A stretch of DNA of 64,000 nucleotides from Cervus elaphus (Eukaryota; Chordata; Mammalia; Artiodactyla; Cervidae): assembly GCF_910594005.1 (NCBI RefSeq), contig NC_057848.1, positions 137,278,155 through 137,342,154 of the forward strand, in the 5' to 3' direction. Shown here in pieces: positions 34,130 through 45,961 of the stretch (within the stretch, counting starts at the first letter, position 1; each line of letters starts with the position of its first letter). The notes beneath the pieces are model-generated. The model had not been told where the DNA came from, ran no database searches, and saw nothing but the letters and a program-made list of their open reading frames with translations. The position numbers were made by a program, and so were the translations under genes.

Positions 34130-35440
34130 AAAAGGAACCCCAAATGGCCAATAAACCTATGAAAGGATACCCAACCTCATTAGTAATCAGAAATATTCAA
34201 ATAAAAATCATAGTTAAGATATCCATCTGGATCTACCAGTTGGACAACAATCAAAAATTTTCATGATGCCAGGTGTTGGTAAGTTTGTAAAGTTTTATAC
34301 AGTGTTAGTAAAATTTAAATTGGTACAACAATTATAAAACACAATTTAACATCTTAAAAAGCTGAAAATGTTCATACCATTTTGCCCTACAATTTCATTC
34401 CTAAGGCGCACTTCCTACAGGAGTTTTCTCAAACATTTTTGACAGATGGTAACTAGACTTATGTTGTACACCAGGAACTAACAGTTTGGAGGTCAATTAA
34501 GAAAATCTCCAAACACATAGGGAAAGAGATTAGATCTGTGCTTATCAGAGGTGGGATGGGGGTTGGGGGGAGGGGGAATTGGAAAGAAAAAAAAAAGTTT
34601 TACATCATAATCCAGAAAATAAATACACATACTCATACACACACACACACAATGAAGTATATGTAGAATTACACACATATAATTATATGTATACTGACAT
34701 TTTCTGTTTCCCCTTCTTTTTTTAAATGCTGGCCAGGACCCATCAATGGATCATGACTCAGTTTTAAAAACCCTACAATAAGGAAACTGCTGTACATGTT
34801 TGTTAGGCCATACGTACAAGAAGGTGATACCAGCATTTTTGGGGTAACATTATAAACTAAAACAAAAAACAACAAAAATTTCCATCAACAAGAAAACAGG
34901 CAACAGTGAAGAGGAATGGAATAATATTCACATAACCATAGATAGAGGGACATCCCAGGTGATCCAGTGTCTATGCAATGGCAGGGGACAGAGGTTCGAT
35001 CCCTGGTCGGGAAACTAAGATCCCACATGCCATGCTGCACAGCCAAAAAATAAATTAAAAACAAAAAAAAGTGAACATGGATAGATTTCACACACAAAAA
35101 AATGTTGAGCTAAAAAACGTCACAAAGTACACATACAGTATAATTTCCATTTCTACAGAATTCAAAATTGAAAAACTAGAAAATATATTATTTAGGGATA
35201 TATCCAAGTACAATAAAACCATAAAGTAGAACAAGGGAATAAGAAATGGAAAACAAGAACAGTCTCTTAAACTGAGTGATAAATACATAAATACTCGTTT
35301 TACTGTTGTTTAAACAGTATATGTAGAGTGTCTTGGTATGTATGATACTTCTACATTTAAAAATCCCTCTAATCCATGTGGGTATTAAGACACTAAACCA
35401 CAGTGAACAAAGTATTCTAAAAAAGGGAGATATATGATTA
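34130..35440 (+). mobile_element. Old L1 3' region, interrupted
   Basis: L1 ORF2-end landmarks such as 'ggatacccaacctcattag' and 'ccagttggacaacaatc', followed by G-rich and (AC)n tracts (34552-34580, 34636-34652). A CHR SINE interrupts it at about 34955. Strongly diverged; limits are approximate. Confidence 0.5.
34955..35072 (+). mobile_element. CHR-type SINE, sense
   Basis: 'acatcccaggtgatccagtg', 'ggttcgatccctggtcggga', 'catgctgcacagccaaaaaa' plus an A-rich tail. Confidence 0.8.
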
Positions 35441-35501
35441 ATAAGTGATTTAAAGTAGCATGTCAAGGTACTCCAAACAGCTTCTCATCACCCTCAAAAG
35501 T

Positions 35502-35702
35502 TCCCTGGTAGCTCAGTTGGTAAAGAATTCACCTGCAATGTATGAGATGCCGGTTCAATTCCTGGGTCAGGAAGTTCCCCTGGAAAAGGGATCGGCTACC
35601 CACTCCAGTATTCTTGCATGGAGAGTCGAATGGCAAAGGACACTGGTGGGCTACAGTCCATAGAGTTGAAAAGAGCTGGAAATAACCGAGGGATTAAGCA
35701 CA
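35502..35702 (+). mobile_element. Bov-tA SINE, sense
   Basis: 'gttccctggtagctcagttg' to 'ccgagggattaagcacac'. Confidence 0.9.
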
Positions 35703-35962
35703 CACACATCACCCCCAAAATCTGTCGGTCAGTGTGGGATTTGCCTTAAAAAATTTGCCTTAAAAAAAAGGAGTGATGTTTAAATGAGTTTGTGGCAATT
35801 ACTAGTACCCATGAGGACCAAAAGATCTCCAGATACACAGGTATAGTTGAACAAGTTGAACTTTTTGTTCATTGCAATGAAGGAAAACATGCCATGAAAA
35901 ACCATGGGAAGTCTCGAGAAGAAGGAGTTTGAAAGAATTTAATATAGGATTGGGAGTTATGT

Positions 35963-36174
35963 TGGGTTTCCCTGGTGGCTCAGAGGGTAAAGAATCTGCC
36001 TCCAATGCAGAGACCCAGGTTCAATCCCTCAGTTGGGAAGATACCCTGGAGAAGGAAATGGCAACCCACTCCAGGATTCTTGCCTGGAGAATCCATGGAC
36101 AGAGGATCCTGGCAGGCTGTAATCCATAGGATTGCAAAGAGTCAGATGTGACTGAGCAACTTTCACTTTCACTT
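35963..36174 (+). mobile_element. Bov-tA SINE, sense
   Basis: 'gggtttccctggtggctcag' to 'gagcaactttcactttcact'. Confidence 0.92.
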
Positions 36175-37670
36175 GGGGTTATGTTAGGTAACTTTAGGGA
36201 GATTTTAAGAGAGCAGGGATTTGCTCTAGACTAGGTGATGTCAGGGAGCAGGGACAAGGCTATCATTGGTAACTTAAGTTTTACCTAGAAGTGCAGTCTA
36301 GAAAAAGGCTAAAGCTGTAATTAGTAAGGAAGTAGCAGCAAACTCATATTAACCAAGAAAAGGGGACGTTTGATACATTGTGGCTTGACCAGTCACCTTG
36401 TTTTCATCTATGCTAAGATCATGAAGCATTCTTACTATGTCTCACTTCATCATGGGCACACAGTGATCCTGTGGGATGCTGGTGCTCTGAGGTCATTTAT
36501 GTCTACTAGGAGAACACCACAGCCTGTCCCAGATCACCTTCTAACAACATCAAGACCTACATGTAAATGTCAGATCAGTTTTCAGATGTCAGGGTCGGTA
36601 TTTCTCCTTCCCATAACAAAGCACTATGCATTCCCTCTGTATCCTCTCTGTATATGTTCCAACCATTGGTACTATTGTCTTTCAAGTTAGTGACAGGGAC
36701 TCATACTTCATCTATCTCAGGTCTATTTCATCTATTTTCAGTCATCACTACCAATTTATCAAAAACAAAAATACCGGACTCCTCCTTAAACAGGACAAAG
36801 GCTTTCACAAGGACAAATAGCAGCATGAAATGTCACCACATGGCATGAATATAAATAAGATCAGCTCATCACCATCATATCAGAAGTATTTCATTTTTGG
36901 GCTCCGGATCATGTTGCTTTTATCTTTGGAATCTGAGTTCAACTGAGGTGCTAATTAGAAAAACTGATCATTATGGCTGTCTTTGTGTTGGAAAGCAACT
37001 GCCTCCGCTAACATAATCATGTGGAATTTTGTAGGTCTCATTAGGATAGCCACATGAACTAACTGGCTGTGTCAGGGTCCCTTTCATTCTGTTTCTATAG
37101 AGTTAGTTTTAAAAGGAGACCAACAGCAACCAACTTGTTAGAACCAGAAGGGGCTGCAAAAAATGTCAAGGGCTGATCATCCCATTGAAGGAGGTAGCCT
37201 CCCTTTATTAGTTTTTGCTGTAATCCTTTTCAGTGCTACAGCAATTAAAGCTCTTTACTTTTACCCAATCCAAGGTAAATGACAATAAAGGTTGTGTTTT
37301 CCAACTGATTAGAGAATGAGTCACTTTCTGACTCATCTCATCTCTTAGAGGTCAGGGTGGGAATTTCAATTTTATGGTCTATTGAACATAGAGACAGCCC
37401 ACTGGCACTATAGCCTTCTCTCACAACAAATTAAGGGTGTTCACTGCCAACAGAGTATCATTCATGCTTCCTCTCAAAAACCACTCCATGAATAGCAAAC
37501 AGGGTACTTCCAACACTGACAGATAATCTCTGAGATCACAGACTTGTAGCTGGATTACTGGAGAAATAATGGTCTCTGTTTTCAGTTTTTAAAATGAGGA
37601 GAGATTCTGTTTCTACCAAGTGAAACACACATCTTGTAAATTTCCAGCTGCCATACAGATGCTACAACTA
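36175..37670. other. SYTL5 intron, no recognised element
   Basis: A 1.5-kb stretch with no recognised repeat. Overlapping open frames at 36370-36848 lack domain, start context or codon bias. Possibly old single-copy intron; a candidate for a conservation check. Confidence 0.45.
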
Positions 37671-37671
37671 T

Positions 37672-37852
37672 AAGTTGTTGCTGCCAAAGCTGGTGCTCTG
37701 GGACAACCCAGAGGGATGGGGTGGGGAAAGAGGTTGGAGAGGGGTTCAGGATGGTGGGACACATGACAACCCATGACTGATTCATGTTGATGGATGGCGA
37801 AAACCACCCCAATATTGTAACTAGTCTCCAACTAAAACAAATTAATTTTTAA
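37672..37852 (+). mobile_element. Bovine-type L1 3' end, sense
   Basis: 'gttgctgccaaagctggtgc', G-rich stretch, 'ccatgactgattcatgttga', 'ccccaatattgtaactagtc'. Confidence 0.82.
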
Positions 37853-38459
37853 AAAAGAGGTATAAGAACCACACACTGAAAGCTGTTTCTTCCTCAGAAC
37901 ATTGTAATGTACAAATACAGAATTTATTCTAGTAATGAGATAATAATGTAATAAACTCCTCCTCCTTAGACTATGAAACCATTGAGGGTAGTCTATGTTT
38001 TATCCATCTTTGTATCCTTATCCTCTAGTATTCCAACAGGTTATCAATAATTGTTGTAGTGAGGATGGACAGATGGGTCAAAAGACAGAGCAAGTGGATA
38101 GGTGGATAGTTGGGTTTATTAAGTTATTATCACATCAAAAAAAAAAAAAGAAGTGCAAGTAATTCTGAAGTTCTGTATTGAGGCTTTAACATCCCCTCAG
38201 GAAGACACAGACCTTTCATTTTTTCATTATTTATTCTTATATCCTTCTGACAACAACTTGTCATATCTTTCTGTGACAGCTGGAAATTTACTCTCTTCAG
38301 AGGGCAAATATATTTGGCCTGATGTGTGTGCGTGCATACGTGTATGTGTGTGTGTGTTAATTCCGAAGAAACCCACATAGGTTCCATAACTTGCTTAAGC
38401 CTGAAATGCTTTAAGTGGGGCCTTGCCATCTATTTACTCATTCCTTAGTTCATTCATTT
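37853..38459. other. SYTL5 intron with simple repeats
   Basis: A-run at about 38137-38149 and (TG)n/(CGTG) tract at 38323-38358. No gene recognised. Confidence 0.5.
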
Positions 38460-38640
38460 GCCTATTCATCCATCCATCTAATCATTTAACAAATATCCAT
38501 TGAGTATTTACCATAGGCATTCTTTTAAGCACTAGAACTACTTCATTGAACACTACAGATAACAGGCCCTGCTCTCATGGTTGTGAAGCTTATATTCTAG
38601 TGGAGGAATAAAGATAATAAACAAAGGAAGAAAAGTATAT
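38460..38640 (+). mobile_element. Old L2/MIR-like fragment
   Basis: 'aacaaatatccattgagtat', 'ttttaagcactagaactac', 'gaagcttatattctagtgg' resemble an ancient mammalian repeat; family not certain. Confidence 0.5.
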
Positions 38641-39659
38641 ACCATGTAAGTATTAAGGGAAAAAAAAACAGGAAGGGATTATGTTAGTTATGTTAGGTAA
38701 GCTAACTTCTGTAACAACTTGCAAATTCCAATGAAATAACACATTAAAAGTTTCTCTATATATACATATATAACCTAATATTGATCTGACCAGATTGAGG
38801 GGACATTTTTTTATGAATTAGACCTACAGTTACCATCTATACTGACTACCAGATGAGCTGATGGCAAAACTTTCAATTAGCAATGCATGAATACACAAAC
38901 CTCTTGGGTCTTGTATTGAAAAGAGTGTTTCTGTAATTACAACTGACATTTAGAAATTAAAGACAAAATTCCTCTCCCCATACAAAAGCGTGAGGCAACT
39001 CCTGATTGATTGAAAGGCTCATGAGTCACAGCCCCTAGTTACTGTTGTGTGAGCAAATGAGGGCTCATGAGGTAGAGAAGAGGTAAACAGAAATGGAATA
39101 AAAAATGAAAATGATCAAACATTAGGGATCAAATAAAATAATATGGTATAAGAAATGGAGAAATAGTTACTGAGATATTCCTTATAAGTCTTCAGACCCA
39201 TTAGTAGGTCAGTCATTTGTTAAAATCCCTTTTCCTTTCTTCACTTGAAATAACAAACTTCACCTTGGCAGAGTTTGGTGGGAAAAGAACTGGGTGGAAA
39301 AACAAACACATTTTGATATTTATCCAGTCCAACTGTGCTAACACACATTCTGAACTCTTAGTGTGCGTATTTCCACTATTTATAATACAGAAAATCAATC
39401 ACCTCTCTTATCTAATTGGTATATATTTTGAGACCTTGTAGGACTATTAGTATTATCCAGGAATAAATGTGATCCCAAAACAGATCCACGCTCTCAAGGA
39501 CTAAGGCTCCAATTTTGAAATTAGCTTAAACCTTGATCTGATTAAGGTAATCTTGAATATTTACAGGCCTTATCCAATTTCCTTGCTAGAAAAAAAAAAG
39601 TATATTCTTAATTGATACATATTATTAAACAGAGTCTCACTAAGCTTTACAGTTTTTCA
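38641..39659. other. SYTL5 intron, no recognised element
   Basis: AT-rich intron; overlapping open frames at 39213-39441 on both strands are unsupported. Confidence 0.45.
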
Positions 39660-39790
39660 AATATGGTTGACCCTTGAATAACATGGGTATGAACTGCTTA
39701 GGTCCACTCACACATGAATTTTTACTATCCATGAGTAGTTGAATTCAAGGATATGAAAATAGTTATGGAAAGGGTAACTAAGTAGTAAAT
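39660..39790 (+). mobile_element. Tigger/MER2-like DNA transposon 5' fragment
   Basis: 'ggttgacccttgaataacat', 'gggtatgaactgcttaggtc', 'gtccactcacacatgaattt' match the start of the family whose interior is seen at 17.74 kb. Confidence 0.6.
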
Positions 39791-39834
39791 CTAGGTGAAA
39801 TAATGACTATAAAATAACAATATTTTATGGGATT

Positions 39835-40153
39835 ATGTTACAGACTGAATGTACCCCTTCCATAATAATTCATATAATGAAATGTAACCCCCAGTGCAAT
39901 GGTTATTTGGATGGAGTCTTTGGAAAGTGATCACTCCCTTTATAAAAAGATTCTCCAGAGAGTTCCTTTGTCTCTTCTGCCCGGTGAGGACACAGTGGGA
40001 AGACAGCTGGCTATGAACCAGGAAGCACACTCTCACTAGACAACAAATCTGCCAGAACCCTGATCACCAGAACTGTGAAACATAAATTTCTGTTGTTTAA
40101 GAACCACCTAGTCTATGGTATTCTGTTACAGCTGCCTAAATAGACTAAGACAA
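39835..40153 (+). mobile_element. MaLR (MST/MLT1-type) LTR
   Basis: Consensus landmarks in order: 'cagactgaatgtaccccttc', 'gtaacccccagtgcaatggt', 'ggtgaggacacagtgggaag', 'ctatgaaccaggaagcacac', 'agaactgtgaaacataaatt', 'ttctgttgtttaagaaccac', 'tagactaagaca'. Confidence 0.85.
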
Positions 40154-40159
40154 ATCATA

Positions 40160-40260
40160 CAAACATACATATATGTATATATACACACACACATATACAC
40201 TCAGCTATGTGTGCATATGTGTGTGCATAGATATAGATATACAAATATTTAAAATATACA
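40160..40260. repeat. (AT/AC)n simple repeat
   Basis: 'acatatatgtatatatacac' and related alternating purine-pyrimidine units. Confidence 0.8.
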
Positions 40261-40496
40261 ATAGCACTAGGAGGGGAGAAAAGGCAATCAAAGTGTTTTT
40301 AAGTCCCGATATTGTCTTAGAAGTACCAAAACTACTAATTAATATTATATTTTAACAAGTCAAGGATGTACACTGCAATCTCTAGAGTAATCATTAGATG
40401 AGTAGTAAAAAATGTATAAATATTAGAGGAGATAAATAGAAAAATATTGCAACAACCTAAATGAAGGCAAATAAGTAGAGATAAAAGAACAGAATG

Positions 40497-40775
40497 CTGC
40501 TGCTGCTGCTGCTAAGTCACTTCAGTCGTGTCCGACTCTGGGCAACCCCATAGACGGCAGCCCACCAGGCTCCCCCGTCCCTGGGATTCTCCAGGCAAGA
40601 ACACTGGAGTGGGTTGCCATTTCCTTCTCCAATGCATGAAAGTGAAAAGTGAAAGTGAAGTCACTCAGTCATGTCCGACTCTTAGCGACCCATGGACTGC
40701 AGCCTACCAGGCTGCTCCATCCATGGGATTTTCCAGGCAGGAGTACTGGACTGGGTTAACATTGCCTTCTCTGAA
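40497..40775 (-). mobile_element. Bov-A2 dimeric SINE, antisense
   Basis: Two antisense Bov-A units in a row: the first starts at a (GCT)n run with 'aagtcacttcagtcgtgtcc', the second at 'gaagtcactcagtcatgtcc'. 'gaaagtgaaaagtgaaagtg' joins them. The leading trinucleotide run is 'tgctgctgctgctgct'. Confidence 0.9.
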
Positions 40776-40789
40776 AAGAACAGAATAGA

Positions 40790-43770
40790 TGGGACCAAAA
40801 AAAGAATAAGTAAAAGGGTGGTAAATTTTAAATAAAATATATGGGTTATGTTATTACTACAAATGGGACAAATATCCTAATTAAATGACAACTGTCAGCC
40901 TAGATTTAAAACATGCACATAGGATAATATTCCACTTATAAGAGACATACGGTAAATATATGGAAAGAAAAAAGTTGCAAGTAAAGGATAAAGAGGATTC
41001 CCCAGGCATATGCCAACCAAAAGAAAGCAACCGAGGCCATACTAATGACAAAGTAAACTTTAAAAGGAAAAAATCATAACTAGAGGTAAGGAGAGAGTTT
41101 TCACAATTATAAAGGTTTCTGTACAACTATAAAACCTCACAATTCTAAATACTTAAGCAATCAAGACTCTAAATTCAACATACACAAAGCAAATATTATC
41201 AAGTTAAAAAGGAAAATAGAAAATCCACAATCATTATTGAGAGAGATTAGTATATATTTCCCTCAATATCACATAGAATATATAGATTAAAAAATCAGTA
41301 GTGATATGGAAGGTTTGGACAACACAATTAACAAATATCATTAAAAGACAAAACTAAGATATTCAAATCAATACTGCAGAATTCATTTTTTCAAGGAAAT
41401 TGGAACATTTAATAAAATTGAAGATTTTCTGGGCTGAATTTCAAAGAATGAAATCATATAGAGTATGTTTTCTGACCAAAGTGAAATAAAGCTAATTTCA
41501 ATATCAAAAAGATATCAAAAATCCCCATGAAGTTAGAAATCAAAAGACAATTGTAAATAACTCAGAGCTGGAAGAAAAGGTGATAGAAATTAGAAAACAG
41601 AATGAAACCAGTATCACAAAAAATAATGGATATGAAAATGTGTGAGATGCAGCTAAACCAGTGCAAACAGGGAAATTCATATCCTTAAATGTATATGTTA
41701 GAAAAGAACAAAGGATGGAAAAAAATCAAGTATCTAAACATATGAATCAAAACACTATTAATGAAAAATTCTAAGAAAGTGAAAGAACAAGAAATGAATA
41801 ACATTGAAAACAAATACGTAAAACAGAAAGAAGAAAAAGATATGAAGTGTGAGAAAAGAAGACACACTTGTGCAAAAATAAAATTTGAATGGTGCCACAG
41901 GAATTATTTTAATTAGTGAGTTTAACAAGATTTCCAAATATAAAGTTGGACTACCCAAATCAACTGCATTTCTCCATAACAATAACAATTAGAAAATAAA
42001 AAAAATTTTAAGGGTACTATTTATAATAACACAAAAATCAAATACTTGGTTTAGATCCAATGATATGTAAGATGTATCAGGAAAATTATTATATGAAATA
42101 TTACTAAAAGAAATCAAAGGTAAACTAATGAAAGGGCACATAGTGTTTGTGGATCAATAGACTAAATACTGAAAGACATCAATTCTCTCCATAACTTTCT
42201 GTAGATGTAATGTAGTCCCTATAAAAACACTAGTAGGACCTGTTTTATGGAATGCTGATTCTAGATGTATTTGAAAATACCAGGGGCCAATAATAGCCAG
42301 GGCATTTTGAACAAAAACAGCAAAGTGGCAAGCCCACTAGATATAAAATTTTATAAAGCTACATTAAATTAAAATAACGTGGCATTGGTACATTACACAT
42401 GTAACAGAGTAGTCAGAAATGAAACTTGTTTTGTGAAGGTGACACTGTAGAGAAGTGAAAAAATGGTCCTTTCAATGAATGTTGCTGGATCAAATGGATA
42501 TTCATATTAAAATATAAAAAGGAATTTGTAACTCACAGCACATGCAAAAATCAGTTCCAAGTCGACTGTAAGTTTAAAAAGGTAATACAATAACACAAGA
42601 GATCACATGGGAGAATATTTTTATCAACTTTTACAAAAAGCTTTTTTTTTCCCCGTTAGGATACAGAAAGAAAAAACCCACTAATCTCATACAGGAAAAG
42701 ATGAACAAAATGAGTTACTAAAAATCAGAGATTTCTGTTCTTCAATACACCACTGAGAGAATGAAAAGGAACATCAGAAGTTGGGAAAAAATATCTGAAA
42801 CACAAGGAACCAACTTGGTTTGTACACAGAATATATGAAAAACTCCTTCACACTAGTCAGTAAAAGGCTGATAACCTAACAGAAAAAAAGGCAAGAGACC
42901 TGAACCAGCACTTCACAGAAAAGGATGTTCAAATGGTCAATCAACATATGAAGATATCCTCATTCTCATTGGTAATAAAGAAAAATACAATTAATCCACT
43001 ACATACCCAACAAAATTATAAAAATGGAAAAACAAAAAACACTGTTGTAAAAATATAAAGTAACCAATATTCATGCATTGCTAGTGAAAGGATAACTTGG
43101 CACAACCACTTTGGAAAACAAATCGGTATCGTGGGGCTTCCCAGGTGGCCCAGTGGTAAAGAATCTACCTGCTAAGGTAGGAGACATGGGTTTGATCCCT
43201 GATCTGGGAAAGTCCCCTGGATGAGGAACTGGCAACCCACTCCAGTATTCTTGCTTGGGAAATCCCATGGACAGAGGAGCCTGGCGGGCTACAGTCCATA
43301 GGGTCGCAAAGAGTCAGACATAACTTAGCTACTAAACAACAACTGAAATGAAACACATGCATATATTCTATGACCCAGCAACTTTACTATGTACATATTC
43401 AATGGAAATACGTATACATATGTACCAAGAGACATGCACAAGAATATTTATAACAACACTATTTTTAAGAGGCGAAAGCTAGAAACATCCCAAATATACA
43501 TCAATGATAGAATGGTATATGAATCCTTATATAGTTATAAATAGAGTGTTAACAAACACTATAGTGAAAATGAGTGAAATGAGTATAAAAGTGAAAATGA
43601 GTAGACAACTGCCAAATGCAACAAAAATGGATGTCTCACAAACATAATGGTGACCAAAAGTAGTTATGAACAAATACACACACACTGTATGAGTCAATTT
43701 AAAGTATAAAAAATTTAAATTTTTTAATATTTTAAGTATAAAATCAACAATTTAAACAATTAAAATCAAT
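40790..43770 (+). mobile_element. Long, old L1 (ORF2 and 3'UTR), heavily decayed
   Basis: About 3 kb of A-rich L1-derived sequence. Recognisable pieces include 'gcagctaaaccagtgcaaac', 'tatgacccagcaactttact' and 'tcaatgatagaatggtatat'. Stops occur in all frames. A Bov-tA lies inside at 43133. Subfamily and exact limits need alignment. Confidence 0.6.
43133..43342 (+). mobile_element. Bov-tA SINE, sense, inside old L1
   Basis: 'ggggcttcccaggtggccca' to 'taacttagctactaaacaac'. Confidence 0.92.
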
Positions 43771-43954
43771 TTAAAGTATTAAAAATTCAAAGTTAACCTA
43801 TGGTGCTAGCAGGATAATATTTATATCTGGAGAATAAGAAGGGACTGGTGACTGGGAGGAGGAAGAAGAAAAGCTTCTGGGGTGTCAGTAGCATTTCTAC
43901 TTCGTTGCCTGAATGGTAGTTACACAGAAACTGTGATAATTTGCAAAGCTATAC

Positions 43955-44190
43955 ATGAGTGCTTCTCAAAGACATTTACTCTTTACGGGACATGTGGCAA
44001 TGTTGGCAGGAATCTGTCATTGTTACCACTGCAAAAGGGAGGAGTGTTATTGGTGTCTACTGGGTAGAAGCCATGAACACTGCTAAACATCTCATAGTAG
44101 ACAGGACAGGCCCTCCCTCCCCCACAAAGAACCATATTGCCAAAAATTTCAGTGATGCTGAAATTGAGAAACCCTGTTGTACACTTGTCA
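43955..44190 (+). mobile_element. hAT DNA transposon fragment (MER20-like)
   Basis: 'gggacatgtggcaatgttgg', 'ggtgtctactgggtagaagc', 'cactgctaaacatctcatag', 'ctgaaattgagaaaccctg' follow a MER20-type consensus. Confidence 0.7.
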
Positions 44191-44460
44191 TTTGTGTCCT
44201 TTTGTATAAGTTAACTCTAGTTAAAAACAAAAGCCATGTGCATTATGTTTTCATTAAAAAAAAAAAAAAAAAGGGTGCTAGTCTCTTTCCAAGTTTTCCT
44301 GTTCTGATTTGTTGTCCTCTAGTGGTCACTAAGAGTAGTCACTAAGAGTGGTCCTGCAAAATTGTATAGAGGCAAAACTATAATTGAGGCAAAACTATAA
44401 TTGAGGAAATTCTGTCCATTATTTCCTCTGTAAGTCAATATTTGACTATACTGTAAGTAA
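44191..44460. other. SYTL5 intron with small tandem duplications
   Basis: An A-run at about 44256-44272, a doubled 'gtcactaagag' and a 17-bp tandem ('gaggcaaaactataatt') at about 44369-44404. Confidence 0.7.
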
Positions 44461-44579
44461 TAGTTGCTCAGTCGTGTTTAACTCTTTGCGATCCCATGGA
44501 CTATAGCCCACCAGGCTCCTCTGTCCATGGGATTCTCCAGGCAAGAATACTGCAGTGGGTTGCCATTTCCTTCTCCAAT
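44461..44579 (-). mobile_element. Bov-A SINE, antisense
   Basis: BovB-derived half only: 'agttgctcagtcgtgtttaa' to 'gttgccatttccttctcca'. Confidence 0.88.
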
Positions 44580-44905
44580 TTGACAATACTGGAAGAGCCT
44601 TTATATCCAACTCTGAAATGTGAAGTAAAGGGGAGCAGAGTTGTAAAGACCCATTATTTCACACTGAGAAAAACTTTCTAAGAAGAGTTCAGGGTCTAAA
44701 AGAGCGACTTTTACATTATGTACTTGAGTCACAGATGTATCATGTTCCTTTTAAGTAGAAAGCAAAGTGCATTGCTGATACTTTTTCTGTACACGTATAT
44801 GGAGAAATACCCCAAGTAAACAATTTGATTTCATGAGGAAGACAGGAAGATATCCAGAATTATTTTTGCACCTTGATTTGCAGTTTACTAAACCCAGTAT
44901 TGGAC

Positions 44906-45077
44906 TTCTCAGGCTGCACTAGTAAAGAATCCGCCTGCCAATGCAGGAGATGCAGGTTCAATCCCTGGGTTGGAAACATCCCCTGGAGGAGGGCACGGCA
45001 ACCCACTCCAGTATTCTTGCCTGGAAAATTCCACAGGGTAGTAAAGAGTCGGACACGACTGAGCACACACACCCTAA
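44906..45077 (+). mobile_element. Bov-tA SINE, sense, internally shortened
   Basis: 'ggacttctcaggctgcacta' to 'ggacacgactgagcacaca'. It lies about 270 bp from the SYTL5 zinc-finger exon's donor. Confidence 0.88.
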
Positions 45078-45347
45078 GAAGCTGGGTGGAGCCAAGTGCA
45101 GCTCTAAGAAAGCTTGAGGGAAGAGACCACGTCCTGTGAGGCTTCCAACCGCATAATGTTTCTGTGTCTCAGACACACACAAATACACATCACACCCTCC
45201 CAAAGCACTACTGAACTTCTAGTGGGGCTATACTTTCAATTCTATTCTCTATCGCTACCTTTTACATATTCTTCCTCCTTGCTTCCCCCCCGTCCCCAAC
45301 TCTTCAGTCATCAAAGCTGACTTTGCACACAAAGGCAAGAAACTCAC

Positions 45348-45557
45348 GCGACTCTTGCACAGATGGTGCACCGCCAGCTGCCATCAAGGCCTGAGACCCG
45401 GCACTGGCTGCACACTCTGAGGGAGCAGGCCTGGCACGGGTCTCCCCGGTCGAATATCAAGCCCAGGTTTCTCTGACAGTGGGCACAGACCCTGGTGGTC
45501 TCTTGTTGAGTCTTCCCACTTCTGCGTTTTGCTTCCAAGAGTTCATTCTTCAGCTTC
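45348..45557 (-). CDS. SYTL5: SYTL5 coding exon with the FYVE-type zinc finger (partial gene, about exon 3)
   Basis: This is an internal exon of synaptotagmin-like protein 5, a Rab27 effector acting on secretory and lysosome-related vesicles. Read on the minus strand it starts after a cttccag acceptor and ends at a GC|GTGAGT donor. It is 210 nt: one base completing a split codon, 69 codons, then two bases of the next codon. The N-terminal part (KLKNELLEAKR) is the end of the first Rab-binding helix. The rest is a zinc finger with four CxxC pairs (CAHC, CQAC, CSQC, CTIC), so all eight zinc ligands are present, as is the conserved DPCQACSLRVC core. SYTL4 differs strongly in this core, so SYTL5 is the better match. 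The exon with the start codon was not found up to 64000 and should lie beyond the window. Both flanking introns are phase 2. Identity comes from recalled family sequences, not a search. Confidence 0.95.
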
Positions 45558-45960
45558 CTGGAAGGAGAGGGAAAAAAATCACTTACAAAAGAGGAGCAGA
45601 GCTATCTTTATCTAAGGGATGTGCTCACTGGGGAGACTATTTGAAAGGGTCAAGGAGTTACATTCAAGTGACTCAAAAATCCATAATTTCTTCCTCCAGA
45701 ATCAATAATCCTTTGATCTCATTAGTGGAAAAATATAATGTTTGTGTCTTACTCTTGGATTTTGAAATCTTATCCAGGCACTTCTATTTGCTATTAGTAT
45801 TTATTTACATTCTACTCTAACTTCTCCAGGGTGTCTTTGATACCGTAACAAGGGAGCACAACCCCAGCCTACAGGCGTGCACAATGCCATATTGTCTCCT
45901 TGCCTAGATATGAGGCAAGAGTGTGAAATCAAACTTGGCAACATGGGTGATTTCTTTAAG
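45558..45960. other. SYTL5 intron upstream of the zinc-finger exon
   Basis: It holds the acceptor tract of the exon (ctctccttccag read on minus). No repeat or additional exon recognised. Confidence 0.6.
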
Positions 45961-45961
45961 T

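Noticed and set aside
36370..36848. Three overlapping plus-strand frames of 64-106 codons
   Set aside because: No recognisable family, no promoter or poly(A) signal, and composition like surrounding intron.
40497..40515. (GCT)n run as a possible coding trinucleotide repeat
   Set aside because: It is the terminal repeat typical of a Bov-A2 SINE tail.
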